From positions 186,001-250,000 of the forward strand of contig NZ_CABVGP010000001.1 of the NCBI RefSeq assembly GCF_902497555.1: 64,000 nt of DNA. Direction: 5' to 3'. Below, in pieces: positions 55,250-64,000 of the stretch; position 1 is the stretch's first letter; each line of letters begins with the position of its first letter. The notes under the pieces are model-generated. The model was not told the origin of the DNA. It saw only the letters and a list, made by a program, of their open reading frames with translations, and ran no database searches. This stretch comes from Amycolatopsis camponoti. GTDB lineage: Bacteria; Actinomycetota; Actinomycetes; Mycobacteriales; Pseudonocardiaceae. The position numbers and the translations under genes were made by a program.

Positions 55250-55303
55250 CGAGCACCTGCTTCCTTCGGGACGTTCCCGGAGTCGGCCGCGGCCCGAGGC
55301 GTG

Positions 55304-56122
55304 TTACGACCCGCCCAAACCGGACTCCGTCACCCCGCGCACCAGGTACCGCTGCAGGAACGCGAACAGCAGCACGATCGGCAGGATCGACACCGCCGCC
55401 GCCAGGAACAGCAGGTTCAGCTGGGGGTTCTGCGCCGTCAGCAGGCCCGACAGCGCCACCTGCACCGTCCAGGAGTCCGGCGACTGGGCGATGATCAGCG
55501 GCCACAGGAACGCGTTCCAGCTGCCGATCACCGTGATCACCGCGATCGCCGCGAAGAAGCCCTTCGAGTTCGGCACCACCACGCGCCAGAACACGCCCCA
55601 GCGGGTCAGCCCGTCCACCCGCCCGGCCTCCTCCAGTTCGCGCGGGAAGTCCAGGAAGTACTGCCGGAACAGGAACACGCTGAACGCGCTGAACAGCCCG
55701 GGGATCACCAGCCCGCGGAAGTCCGACAGCCAGCCGAGCGACGAGACCACGACGAAGCTCGGCACGAACGTCACCGACGTCGGGATCATCAGCGTCGCCA
55801 GCACCGCGTAGAACACGATCCGGGAGTGCCGGTACGGGATCCGCGCGAGGCCGTAGCCCGCCAGTGAGCAGACCACCAGCAGCCCGACCGTCTGCAGAGC
55901 GGCGACCACCGAAGAGTTCAGCAGGCTGCGCGCGAAGGGGACGTCGTCGGAGGAGAACAGCCGCGAGAAGTTCTCCCAGTGCACTGTGGACGGGAAGAAC
56001 GTCCACTGTGGAGCGGTGATCTCCGCCCGCGAAGCCAGGCCGTTGCGCACCAGCAGGTAGAACGGCAGCAGGAACAGCACCGCGGCGACGATCAACGCCG
56101 TCCACCGGAGGAACGCCCTCAT
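55304..56122 (-). CDS. Sugar ABC transporter permease (MalG type)
   Basis: The 272-residue permease has six helices and the EAA loop EEAGRVDGLTRWGVFWRVVVPNS typical of the second carbohydrate permease (MalG-like). ATG 56122 overlaps the stop of the partner permease. It is third in the operon binding protein-MalF-MalG. The operon encodes no ATPase; in actinobacteria a shared MsiK-like ATPase often serves such systems. Confidence 0.92.
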   Translation of the reverse strand: MRAFLRWTALIVAAVLFLLPFYLLVRNGLASRAEITAPQWTFFPSTVHWENFSRLFSSDDVPFARSLLNSSVVAALQTVGLLVVCSLAGYGLARIPYRHSRIVFYAVLATLMIPTSVTFVPSFVVVSSLGWLSDFRGLVIPGLFSAFSVFLFRQYFLDFPRELEEAGRVDGLTRWGVFWRVVVPNSKGFFAAIAVITVIGSWNAFLWPLIIAQSPDSWTVQVALSGLLTAQNPQLNLLFLAAAVSILPIVLLFAFLQRYLVRGVTESGLGGS

Positions 56123-57015
56123 GACACCCGCCCGAAGCGGAAGACACGGCCTTGCAGCAGGGTCACCAGCGCGATGATCAGCGCCAGGATCACCGCGCCC
56201 GCGCTGCCGCGGCCGAGGTCCTGGCCGCCCGAGCCCAGCGACGTGTAGTACAGGTACACCAGCGGCGGCCGGGCGAACGGCGGGTAGCCGCGCGCGTCGC
56301 CCATGATGTTGTAGAACTCGTCGAACGCCTGGTAGGCGTTGATCAGGTTCAGCAGGAGCACCGCCACCGCGGTGGCGCGCAGCTGCGGCAACGTGATGTA
56401 GCGGAACACCTGCCAGCCCGGCTTGGCGCCGTCGAGCCAGGCCGCTTCGTACAGGTGCCGGGGAATCCGTTGCAGCGCCGCGATGAACAGGATCATGTAG
56501 AACCCGAGCTGCAGCCACAACCGCGCGGTCACCAGCACGATCCAGTACAGCGGCGGGTTCACCGTGCCGGTCCAGGCCACCGGGTCGGCGCCGAACAGGC
56601 TGAGCACCGTGTTCGCCAGTCCGTAGCGGACACCGGAGAACAGCGACGTCTTCCAGATCAGCGACGCGACGACGTACGAGCACGCGAACGGCAGGAAGAA
56701 CACCGACCGGAAGAACGCCCGCGCGAACCGAAGCCGGTTGACGCCCAGCGCCAAAGCCAGCGAAAGGACGAACGTCAGCGGCACGATGAACACCGCGAAC
56801 ACGCTGAACGTGCCCAGGCTCGACAGGAACGGCTCGTCGGTGAGCATGTGCCCGTAGTTGTCCAGCCCGACGAACTCGGTCGGCGTCACCGTGTTGCGCG
56901 CGTCGAAGAAGGACAGGTACGCGCTCCACCCGATCGGCAGGTACGCGAAGACCGCGAGCCCCAGCAGGAACGGCCCGACGAACAGCCAGAACGCGCGCGT
57001 GTCGCGCCCCCTCAT
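56119..57015 (-). CDS. Sugar ABC transporter permease (MalF type)
   Basis: The 298-residue permease has six helices, FVGPFLLGLAVFAYLPIGWSAYLSF at the start, and the EAA loop LYEAAWLDGAKPGWQVFRYITLPQL. ATG 57015 overlaps the stop of the binding-protein gene by four bases, and its stop overlaps the next permease. Confidence 0.92.
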   Translation of the reverse strand: MRGRDTRAFWLFVGPFLLGLAVFAYLPIGWSAYLSFFDARNTVTPTEFVGLDNYGHMLTDEPFLSSLGTFSVFAVFIVPLTFVLSLALALGVNRLRFARAFFRSVFFLPFACSYVVASLIWKTSLFSGVRYGLANTVLSLFGADPVAWTGTVNPPLYWIVLVTARLWLQLGFYMILFIAALQRIPRHLYEAAWLDGAKPGWQVFRYITLPQLRATAVAVLLLNLINAYQAFDEFYNIMGDARGYPPFARPPLVYLYYTSLGSGGQDLGRGSAGAVILALIIALVTLLQGRVFRFGRVS

Positions 57016-58310
57016 CCGAACAGGCGCTTCAGCTCGGATGCCGCGGCGTCAACGGCGGTCTTGGTCTGCGCGACCGGGTCGGCCCCCTCCTTCGCGATCT
57101 TCGCGACCGCGTCGGACAACGCCGTGTTCGCCTGCTGTGTCCACACCGGACCGCCGACCAGGTGGCTGTTCTCCTTGACGAACCTCGCGGCGTCGGCCGC
57201 CGGGCCCGACGCGAGGCCGCTCGCCTGGCCGACCAGGCTCTGGCGCGCCGGGACGTGGAAGCCGAACTTCGTCGCGAACTCCAGCTGGTCGTCGGTCTTG
57301 TCGATCCACAGCCACTTCACGAACGCCTTGGCCTCGGCGATGTGCGCGCTCTTGGCGTTCACCATCGCGCCGTACGCGCCGACCGGCACCGACGGCGCGC
57401 CGCTGCCGTCCAGCTTCGGGAACGGCAGCACGCCGAAGTCGTCGTCGAACGCTTGGCGGATCTTCGGCACGTTCCACAGCCCGGTCCACTGCATCGCCGC
57501 GAGCCCGTCGATGAACGCGCCCGGATCCGACCAGTCGGCGGGCGCGCCGAGCAGCAGCGAACCGTTGCTGTTGAGGGTGTGCAGCTTGGCCAGCGCGGTC
57601 GCGGCGCGCGGGTCGTCGAAGCCCACCTCGCGGTTGCCGTTCTTCAGGTAGTCGAGGCCGGCCGACCACAGCAGCGGCCCGGTGAGCACGCCGACGCCGC
57701 CGTCGTTGCCCGCGAAGAAGCCCTTGACGCCGTCCTTCGAGAGCTTGGCGGCCGCGTCGATCAGCTCGTCGACCGTCTGCGGCGGCTGCACGCCCGCCGC
57801 CTGCAGCAGGCTCTTGCGGTAGAAGAGCACCTGCGTGTCGATGGCCTGCGGGATGCCGTAGACCTTGCCCTCGACGGTCTGCGCGGCGAGCACGGCCGGG
57901 CTGAAGTCGCCCTTGACCGGTGCGATCACGTCGTCGAGCGGCACCACCTGGTTCTGCCGCACCCAGTCGATCTTGACCTGCGCCTCGAAGACGTCCGGCA
58001 CCTTGCTGTTCTGCAGCGCCGTGACGATCTTCGAGTCGTAGTCGCCGGGGTTCCACTGGACCTCGACGGTGGCCGCGGGATAGGTCGCGGCGTAGCGCTT
58101 GACCGCTTCCTGGACGCCGTCTTCGCCGTACGCGTGGTACCACTGCTGGAGCGTGACCTTGGGCGCGTCCGAGGGCGGCGGACCCGCCGAGTACGCCGTC
58201 GACGGCGGCGCGGTGCCCTGCCGCCCGGTGTTCGACCCGCACGCCGCCGCGAGCGCGCCCGCCGCGCCCGCTCCCGCGAGCGCGAGAAAGCTCCGCCTGT
58301 TCCGCTGCAT
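57012..58310 (-). CDS. Extracellular sugar-binding lipoprotein
   Basis: The 432-residue solute-binding protein (SBP family 1) has an N-terminus [21 protein letters not shown] that combines a twin-arginine motif with a lipobox (Cys24). The mature part has [36 protein letters not shown] and [14 protein letters not shown], as in oligosaccharide binders. It is the first gene of the importer operon and follows the terminator of the acyl-CoA ligase, so its promoter must lie within about 20-30 bases or overlap that hairpin. The ligand is unknown. Confidence 0.92.
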   Translation of the reverse strand: MQRNRRSFLALAGAGAAGALAAACGSNTGRQGTAPPSTAYSAGPPPSDAPKVTLQQWYHAYGEDGVQEAVKRYAATYPAATVEVQWNPGDYDSKIVTALQNSKVPDVFEAQVKIDWVRQNQVVPLDDVIAPVKGDFSPAVLAAQTVEGKVYGIPQAIDTQVLFYRKSLLQAAGVQPPQTVDELIDAAAKLSKDGVKGFFAGNDGGVGVLTGPLLWSAGLDYLKNGNREVGFDDPRAATALAKLHTLNSNGSLLLGAPADWSDPGAFIDGLAAMQWTGLWNVPKIRQAFDDDFGVLPFPKLDGSGAPSVPVGAYGAMVNAKSAHIAEAKAFVKWLWIDKTDDQLEFATKFGFHVPARQSLVGQASGLASGPAADAARFVKENSHLVGGPVWTQQANTALSDAVAKIAKEGADPVAQTKTAVDAAASELKRLFG

Positions 58311-58330
58311 CCCCAGAACCCCTCCGTGAA

Positions 58331-58380
58331 CGTGAAGGCCATCGTGAAGGAACGTAGAGTCCCTCACGATGGCCTTCACG
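58331..58380. terminator. Terminator of the acyl-CoA ligase gene
   Basis: A perfect 17-bp stem (58331-58347 with 58364-58380) shares its outer arms and the trailing GGACTT with the hairpin at 22292-22338. It lies 30 bp after the ligase stop on the minus strand and 21 bp before the binding-protein start. Confidence 0.8.
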
Positions 58381-58409
58381 GACTTGTAGGCACGCCGGAG
58401 ATTTACCCG

Positions 58410-60038
<1,629 letters not shown>

Positions 60039-60168
60039 GGTCGCTCCCGGGGGTTGTTCGCCGGTGAACTGGGGTTGGGCCGACTCTAGTGCGGATCGGG
60101 TGAAGCGGGCATGGTCAACAACGGCTCCGTTCGGTCACGGTCGTCCCGCGATCGGGCGACGACCGGAC

Positions 60169-60184
60169 GATGATCATGATCATC
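60169..60184. promoter_or_regulatory. Perfect 16-bp palindrome upstream of mihF
   Basis: GATGATCATGATCATC is self-complementary over its full length, AT-rich within a GC-rich gap. It lies 131 bp upstream of the ligase start and about 300 bp upstream of mihF. The rest of this 445-bp gap shows no coding potential; the part near mihF has AGAGGAAAGGA as its ribosome site. Confidence 0.5.
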
Positions 60185-60483
60185 AATTCTTACGCTTTTC
60201 CTTGTGGACAAGGAAATGCGCCCGGGAACAACATCGAGTGGAAGGTTCACTTCCGGGTGAGTGACGCCACCCGGGACGCTTCTTGGGAGCGTTTCCGCAG
60301 GCCGGAGCGGGTTGCCCGGTATCACCTCGGGGGGTAATAAGTGCGTGTCGGTTGCACGGCCGTGAAGCCGGTGGCGTTTACTGGGGCCGTGGTAAGAGAC
60401 GGCTGGCCAGCGCTTGCATCAGCAAGCACGTCGAAAAGCCGTCGGCCGCGAAAGCGGAGACCTGAGAGGAAAGGACTACTACG

Positions 60484-60795
60484 TTGGCTCTGCCTACGTT
60501 GACTCCGGAGCAGCGCGCTGACGCCTTGGCCAAGGCCGCCGAGGCTCGCAAGGCGCGTTCGGAACTGCTTGCGTCGATCAAGTCCGGCAAGGAGAGCATC
60601 GAGAAGGTGCTCAAGCAGGCCAAGGAGAACAAGACCATCGGGAAGACGAAGGTCACCCAGCTGCTGAAGGCCGTCCCCGGCCTCGGCGCGGTGAAGGTCG
60701 CCGCCCTGCTCGAGCAGGCCGGCATCGACCCGGACCGGCGTGCGGCCGGCCTGGGCGAGCGCCAGCGCGAGGCGCTCATCGACGCGCTCAAGTAG
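60484..60795 (+). CDS. mihF: Actinobacterial integration host factor (mIHF)
   Basis: This 103-residue nucleoid protein bends DNA and is essential in mycobacteria. It starts MALPTLTPEQRADALAKAAEARKAR and has the helix-two-turn-helix region IGKTKVTQLLKAVPGLGAVKVAALLEQAGI and the terminal RRAAGLGERQREALIDAL, all family-typical. The start is TTG 60484, with GAGAGGAAAGGA upstream. Normally it lies near gmk and rpoZ; here those genes are absent, so the linkage differs from the common actinobacterial order. A 16-bp terminator follows. Confidence 0.95.
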   Translation: MALPTLTPEQRADALAKAAEARKARSELLASIKSGKESIEKVLKQAKENKTIGKTKVTQLLKAVPGLGAVKVAALLEQAGIDPDRRAAGLGERQREALIDALK

Positions 60796-60811
60796 CCGTC
60801 ATCAGGAGCTC

Positions 60812-60849
60812 CCGCGGGGGGAGTGTCGCTCGTGACACTCCCCCCGCGG
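60812..60849. terminator. Terminator after mihF
   Basis: A perfect 16-bp stem (CCGCGGGGGGAGTGTC at 60812-60827, complement at 60834-60849) closes a 6-base loop, 17 bases after the mihF stop. Confidence 0.85.
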
Positions 60850-60877
60850 ATCTCCCGAAGCCTGGGACGCTGGAGTC

Positions 60878-62032
60878 GTGAGTTCACCTGACCCGGCGAC
60901 CCTGGCACTCGACCTCGCCGCCCGCTACCAGCGGGGCGACTTCCTCTTCACGACGGCCGAGCGCGCACTCCTCGCGCAGGGCACGATCCGGACCGTCACC
61001 GAGACGGACCCCCGTCGGCTCGCCTCGGCGATCCCCGGCGTGCTGGCCGAGACCGGCGCTTCGCTGGCCGTCGGTGTCCTGCCGTTCGACACCGGGCCCG
61101 CCACGAAGGTGCCGGGCCACCTCGTCGTGCCCCGGACCGTCCACCGCTCCGAGGGCGCGCCTTCGCTGCCGCGTGAGGTCCTGCCGGCGCCCGTGCGGGT
61201 GCGTTCGGTGCCCTCGCCCGAGCGGCACATGGCGGCCGTCTCGGCGGCCGTCGAGGCGCTGGCCGCGCGTGACCTGCGCAAAGCCGTCCTGGCCCGTGCT
61301 CTCGACCTCGAGTTCGCCGCGCCGGTGTCCGCGGAGAGCATCGTGCGCAACCTGGCGGTCGGGAACCCCCGGCACTTCACGTACGCGGCCGAGCTGCCCG
61401 GCGGCCGCTCGCTCGTCGGCGCCACGCCCGAGCTGCTGCTGCGCCGCACCGGCCGGACGGTGTTTTCGTCGCCCCACGCGGGCTCGATGCCGCGGTCCGC
61501 GGACCCGGCGACCGACCGCGCCAACGGCGAGGCACTGCGGACGTCACGCAAGGACCAGCTGGAGCACGCGGTGGTGATCGACTACCTGGTCGAGGCGCTG
61601 CGGCCGTTCTGCCGGACGCTGGAGGTCCCGGCGGAGCCCGAGCTGGTCACGACCCCGGCGATCTGGCACCTGCGCACCCCGATCACGGGCGAGCTGGCCG
61701 ACCCGGACGTCACGGCGCTCGACCTGGCGGCGGCCCTGCACCCCACGCCGGCGATCTGCGGCACCCCGACCGAGGGCGCGCGCGAGCTGGTCCAGGAGCT
61801 GGAGCCGTTCGACCGCGACTACTACGCGGGAGCGGTCGGCTGGGTCGACGCCGCGGGCGACGGCGAGTGGGCGGTGGCGATCCGCTGCGCCGAGATCGCG
61901 TCGACGTCGATGCGGCTGTACGCGGGGGGCGGGATCGTCCCGGCCTCGGACCCGCGGGCGGAGCTGGACGAGACGACGGCGAAGTTCCGGACCCTGCTGG
62001 CCGCGATGGGCCTGGCGGACCTGCCGGTCTAG
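60878..62032 (+). CDS. Isochorismate synthase (EntC/DhbC/MenF family)
   Basis: The 384-residue enzyme converts chorismate to isochorismate for siderophore (2,3-DHB or salicylate) or menaquinone synthesis. MST-family motifs are VRSVPSPERHMAAVSAAVEAL, GGRSLVGATPELLLRRTG, SPHAGSMPRSADPATD (with catalytic Lys region RKDQLEHAVV), LHPTPAICGTP and AGGGIVPASDPRAELDET. Length suits DhbC. No other siderophore gene is adjacent, so the pathway is open. The TAG overlaps the convergent phosphopantetheinyl transferase stop (CTAG). Confidence 0.9.
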   Translation: MSSPDPATLALDLAARYQRGDFLFTTAERALLAQGTIRTVTETDPRRLASAIPGVLAETGASLAVGVLPFDTGPATKVPGHLVVPRTVHRSEGAPSLPREVLPAPVRVRSVPSPERHMAAVSAAVEALAARDLRKAVLARALDLEFAAPVSAESIVRNLAVGNPRHFTYAAELPGGRSLVGATPELLLRRTGRTVFSSPHAGSMPRSADPATDRANGEALRTSRKDQLEHAVVIDYLVEALRPFCRTLEVPAEPELVTTPAIWHLRTPITGELADPDVTALDLAAALHPTPAICGTPTEGARELVQELEPFDRDYYAGAVGWVDAAGDGEWAVAIRCAEIASTSMRLYAGGGIVPASDPRAELDETTAKFRTLLAAMGLADLPV

Positions 62033-62715
62033 GGGGCCCAGACTTCCTCGGTCACCGACAGCTCGTCGGTGGTCAGGACCGCGATGGCCGCCCGGTAGCC
62101 GTCCGCGGCCTTGAGGTCCACCGAGCGGGTCGTCGCCGGGTCCAATGCCGGGTCGCCGGACTCCACCAGCCGCGCCGGTTCGTCGAAGCGGGAGAACGTG
62201 ATGCTCTTCAGCGGGATGCGCAGGCCCTTGCCCGTGGCCTTCATCACGGCCTCCTTGCGCGTCCAGTAGACGAAGAACGCCGACGCCTTCTCCGCGTCCG
62301 TCAGGCCGGTCAGGTGGGCCGCCTCGGCGGGGCTCAACGCGTACTCGATCAGGCCGTCGTCGGCCTTGCGGGTCGCCGTCTCGACGTCCAGGCCCACCGG
62401 GACCGACGGGGTCGCCGCCACGCCGATCAGCTCGCCCGAGTGGGAGATGGACAGCGTCAGGTCCGCGCCCGGGACCCGCGGCCTGCCGTGTGGCTTCCCG
62501 CAGTCTTCGCAGGTCGCGTCGAACTTCACCGAGTCGACCGGCAGCCCGAGCCGCTCCGCCGCCACCGTCTTCGCCAGCACGCGGCCGGTGAGGAAGCGGC
62601 GCTTGTCCGCGTCCTGCCGGTACGCCTCGAAGCGGCCTTGCTCGACGTCGTCCAGCAGGCGCAGGAAACGCTCTTCGGCGGGCAGCGGGGACGACCAGCG
62701 GACCACGATCTCCAT
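62029..62715 (-). CDS. Sfp-type 4'-phosphopantetheinyl transferase
   Basis: The 228-residue enzyme transfers phosphopantetheine from CoA to carrier proteins of PKS, NRPS or siderophore assembly lines. Motifs are LTLSISHSGELIGVA, VPVGLDVETATR (magnesium Asp and Glu) and FFVYWTRKEAVMKATGKGL (W-x-x-K-E-A). CEDCGKPHGRP is the usual G-K-P segment. ATG 62715 has GGAGAGGTG upstream. It converges with isochorismate synthase and may serve the same siderophore pathway (inference). Confidence 0.93.
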   Translation of the reverse strand: MEIVVRWSSPLPAEERFLRLLDDVEQGRFEAYRQDADKRRFLTGRVLAKTVAAERLGLPVDSVKFDATCEDCGKPHGRPRVPGADLTLSISHSGELIGVAATPSVPVGLDVETATRKADDGLIEYALSPAEAAHLTGLTDAEKASAFFVYWTRKEAVMKATGKGLRIPLKSITFSRFDEPARLVESGDPALDPATTRSVDLKAADGYRAAIAVLTTDELSVTEEVWAP

Positions 62716-62804
62716 CACCTCTCCGATCCTTCCGGGCGGCGAAGCGGTTGTCACGAATTCGGGGACAGGTCTGGGGTAATCACGCTCCCAAGAGGTACCC
62801 TGAA

Positions 62805-62820
62805 CTAAGCAAGCGCTTAG
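62805..62820. promoter_or_regulatory. Candidate operator of the terminal acyl-CoA dehydrogenase
   Basis: CTAAGC-AAGC-GCTTAG is a perfect dyad 25 bp before the ATG at 62846. Similar AAGCGCTT-type sites precede many actinobacterial fatty-acid genes under TetR control. Confidence 0.45.
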
Positions 62821-62845
62821 CCAGTGTCGGAGGAGCAGCTCACCC

Positions 62846-64000
62846 ATGGACTTTTCACTCAGCACCGAAGAACGTGAAGTGCGCGACTGGGTCCGCACGT
62901 TCGTCCAGCGGGAGCTGATCCCGCTCGAGCAGGAAGTCCTCCGGCGCGAGCGCGCCCACCAGCCCGGGCTGACCGGCGAGGAGCTGAAGGACCTCCAGCT
63001 GAAGGCGAAGGAGTCCGGCTTCTGGGGCGTCTTCACGCCGGAGGAGTACGGCGGCATGGGCCTGTCCGCCGTGATGGCCGCGCTGCTGGAGGCGGAGCTC
63101 GGCCGCACCTTCGTGCCGTTCCGCTTCGGCGGCGCCGCGGACAACATCCTGTTCCACGCCAACGAGGAGCAGAAGCAGACCTACCTGCTGCCGACCATCT
63201 CGGGCGAGCGCAAGTCGTGCTTCGCGATCACCGAGCCGGGCGCCGGGTCGGACGCGAAGGCCATCCGGACCACCGCCCGCAAGGACGGCACCGACTGGAT
63301 CATCAACGGCGAGAAGACCTTCATCACCGGCGGCAACGAAGCCGACTTCACGATGGTCTTCGCCATCACCGACCCGGAGAAGGGCGCGAACGGCGGCGTC
63401 ACGTGCTTCCTCGTCGACCGCGAAGCCGGCTGGAAGTCCGAGTACATCGACACCATGGGCGAGTGGGGCCCGGCTTCGCTGATCTTCCAGGACGTCCGCG
63501 TCCCCGAGACGCAGATCCTCGGCGAGGAAGGCCGCGGTTTCGAGCTGGCCATGCAGTGGATCGGCCAGGGCCGCTACCTGCTGCCGGCGCGCGCGATCGG
63601 TTCGTGCGAGCGGCTGATCTCGATGGCCATCGAGCACGCCAACACCCGCGAGACGTTCGGGCAGAAGATCGCGGAGCGCCAGGCCATCCAGTGGATGATC
63701 GCCGACTCCGGTGTCGAGCTCGAGGCGCTGCGCTGGCTGGTGCTCAACGCCGCCTGGCAGGTCGACCAGGGCGTCGACTCGCGGCACGCGCAGTCGATGG
63801 CGAAGCTGTACGGCGGCCAGAAGGCCAACGAAATCGTCGACCGCGTCCTGCAGATCCACGGCGGCATGGGCTACACGCGCGAGCTGCCGATCGAGCGCTG
63901 GTACCGCGAGCTGCGGCTGCTGCGCATCTACGAAGGCACCGACGAGATCCAGCGCCGCACCATCGCGCGCAACCTGCTCAAGGGGCACGTGAAGGTCGGC
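62846..64000 (+). CDS. Acyl-CoA dehydrogenase (3' end outside the window)
   Basis: The gene runs off the window after 385 codons with no stop. ATG 62846 (MDFSLSTEEREVRDWVRTFV) follows CGGAGGAG. Acyl-CoA dehydrogenase features are FAITEPGAGSDAKAI, WIINGEKTFITGGNEADF, the AMQWIGQGRYLLPARAIG helix, GQKIAERQAIQWMIADS, and the C-terminal QIHGGMGYTRELPIERWYRELRLLRIYEGTDEIQRRTIARNLLKG with the base region YEGTDE. Only a few residues are probably missing. Chain specificity is not deducible. A dyad upstream suggests TetR control. Confidence 0.94.
   Translation, partial: MDFSLSTEEREVRDWVRTFVQRELIPLEQEVLRRERAHQPGLTGEELKDLQLKAKESGFWGVFTPEEYGGMGLSAVMAALLEAELGRTFVPFRFGGAADNILFHANEEQKQTYLLPTISGERKSCFAITEPGAGSDAKAIRTTARKDGTDWIINGEKTFITGGNEADFTMVFAITDPEKGANGGVTCFLVDREAGWKSEYIDTMGEWGPASLIFQDVRVPETQILGEEGRGFELAMQWIGQGRYLLPARAIGSCERLISMAIEHANTRETFGQKIAERQAIQWMIADSGVELEALRWLVLNAAWQVDQGVDSRHAQSMAKLYGGQKANEIVDRVLQIHGGMGYTRELPIERWYRELRLLRIYEGTDEIQRRTIARNLLKGHVKVG

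Noticed and set aside
60300..60480. Riboswitch in the mihF leader
   Set aside because: I could not find a conserved aptamer core or a convincing set of nested helices there.
62855..63988. Minus-strand open frame of 377 codons at the window end
   Set aside because: It is antisense to the acyl-CoA dehydrogenase at 62846-64000, which has full family motifs and a good ribosome site.

Overview
The window is a high-GC actinobacterial chromosome segment, most likely from a pseudonocardial genus such as Amycolatopsis (inferred from codon use and gene set; no 16S rRNA gene is present to prove it). Supporting markers are an actinobacterial integration host factor (mihF), an S-(hydroxymethyl)mycothiol dehydrogenase, a urease operon ordered ABCFGD without ureE, two citrate synthases, a mycobacteria-like block glpD / TetR / FAD-linked oxidase / mycothiol dehydrogenase, and frequent GTG and TTG starts. 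I saw no tRNA, rRNA, transposase, integrase, phage gene or CRISPR array. The segment looks like stable chromosome rather than an island.

Layout. 1-3.2 kb: MacAB-like export operon. 3.3-9.2 kb: Tat-exported amidohydrolase, GT87 membrane glycosyltransferase, serC, a small orphan gene and a beta-lactamase-fold hydrolase. 9.2-12.8 kb: an unusual 21-bp repeat array, then a DrrAB-type ABC transporter co-transcribed with a two-component system. 13-16.5 kb: EphD-like hydrolase/SDR fusion with its TetR regulator, then citrate synthase 2. 16.8-21.5 kb: urease structural and accessory genes. 21.5-24 kb: TetR and an NCS1 nucleobase-type permease with a cysteine-rich tail and a GlnR-like box. 24-30 kb: pdxH, MFS exporter, two lipoproteins, tandem MBL-fold hydrolases and their TetR.

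30-39.8 kb: aldose epimerase, GNAT, a frameshifted small membrane gene, amidohydrolase, Uma2 protein, acyl-CoA dehydrogenase with divergent TetR, PfkB kinase, gltA and photolyase. 39.8-42.8 kb: XRE / membrane protein / NatAB-like operon. 43-48.6 kb: glpD, TetR, ADPS-like oxidase, gamma-glutamylcyclotransferase-like protein and mscR. 48.7-50.6 kb: a ferredoxin frame with no timely stop, an ECF41-like sigma factor and a divergent AhpD-like gene. 50.6-55.2 kb: secreted C39 peptidase, thioesterase, Tat-exported phosphoesterase and paired DUF4190 proteins. 55.3-60 kb: sugar ABC importer without its own ATPase, and an acyl-CoA ligase. 60-64 kb: mihF, isochorismate synthase, Sfp-type phosphopantetheinyl transferase, and an acyl-CoA dehydrogenase cut by the window end.

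The most unusual signals are non-coding: a strictly 21-bp periodic array of eight units that flips orientation at its centre (9227-9388); two diverged copies of a roughly 113-bp intergenic element (24933-25045 and 42797-42910) with DnaA-box-like pairs, a TANNNT hexamer and an invariant C6 hairpin; a near-identical 46-bp hairpin found both inside the urease operon and at 52.4 kb; and two nested divergent promoters sharing GTTACC-N16-CGTC beside the ECF41-like sigma gene.
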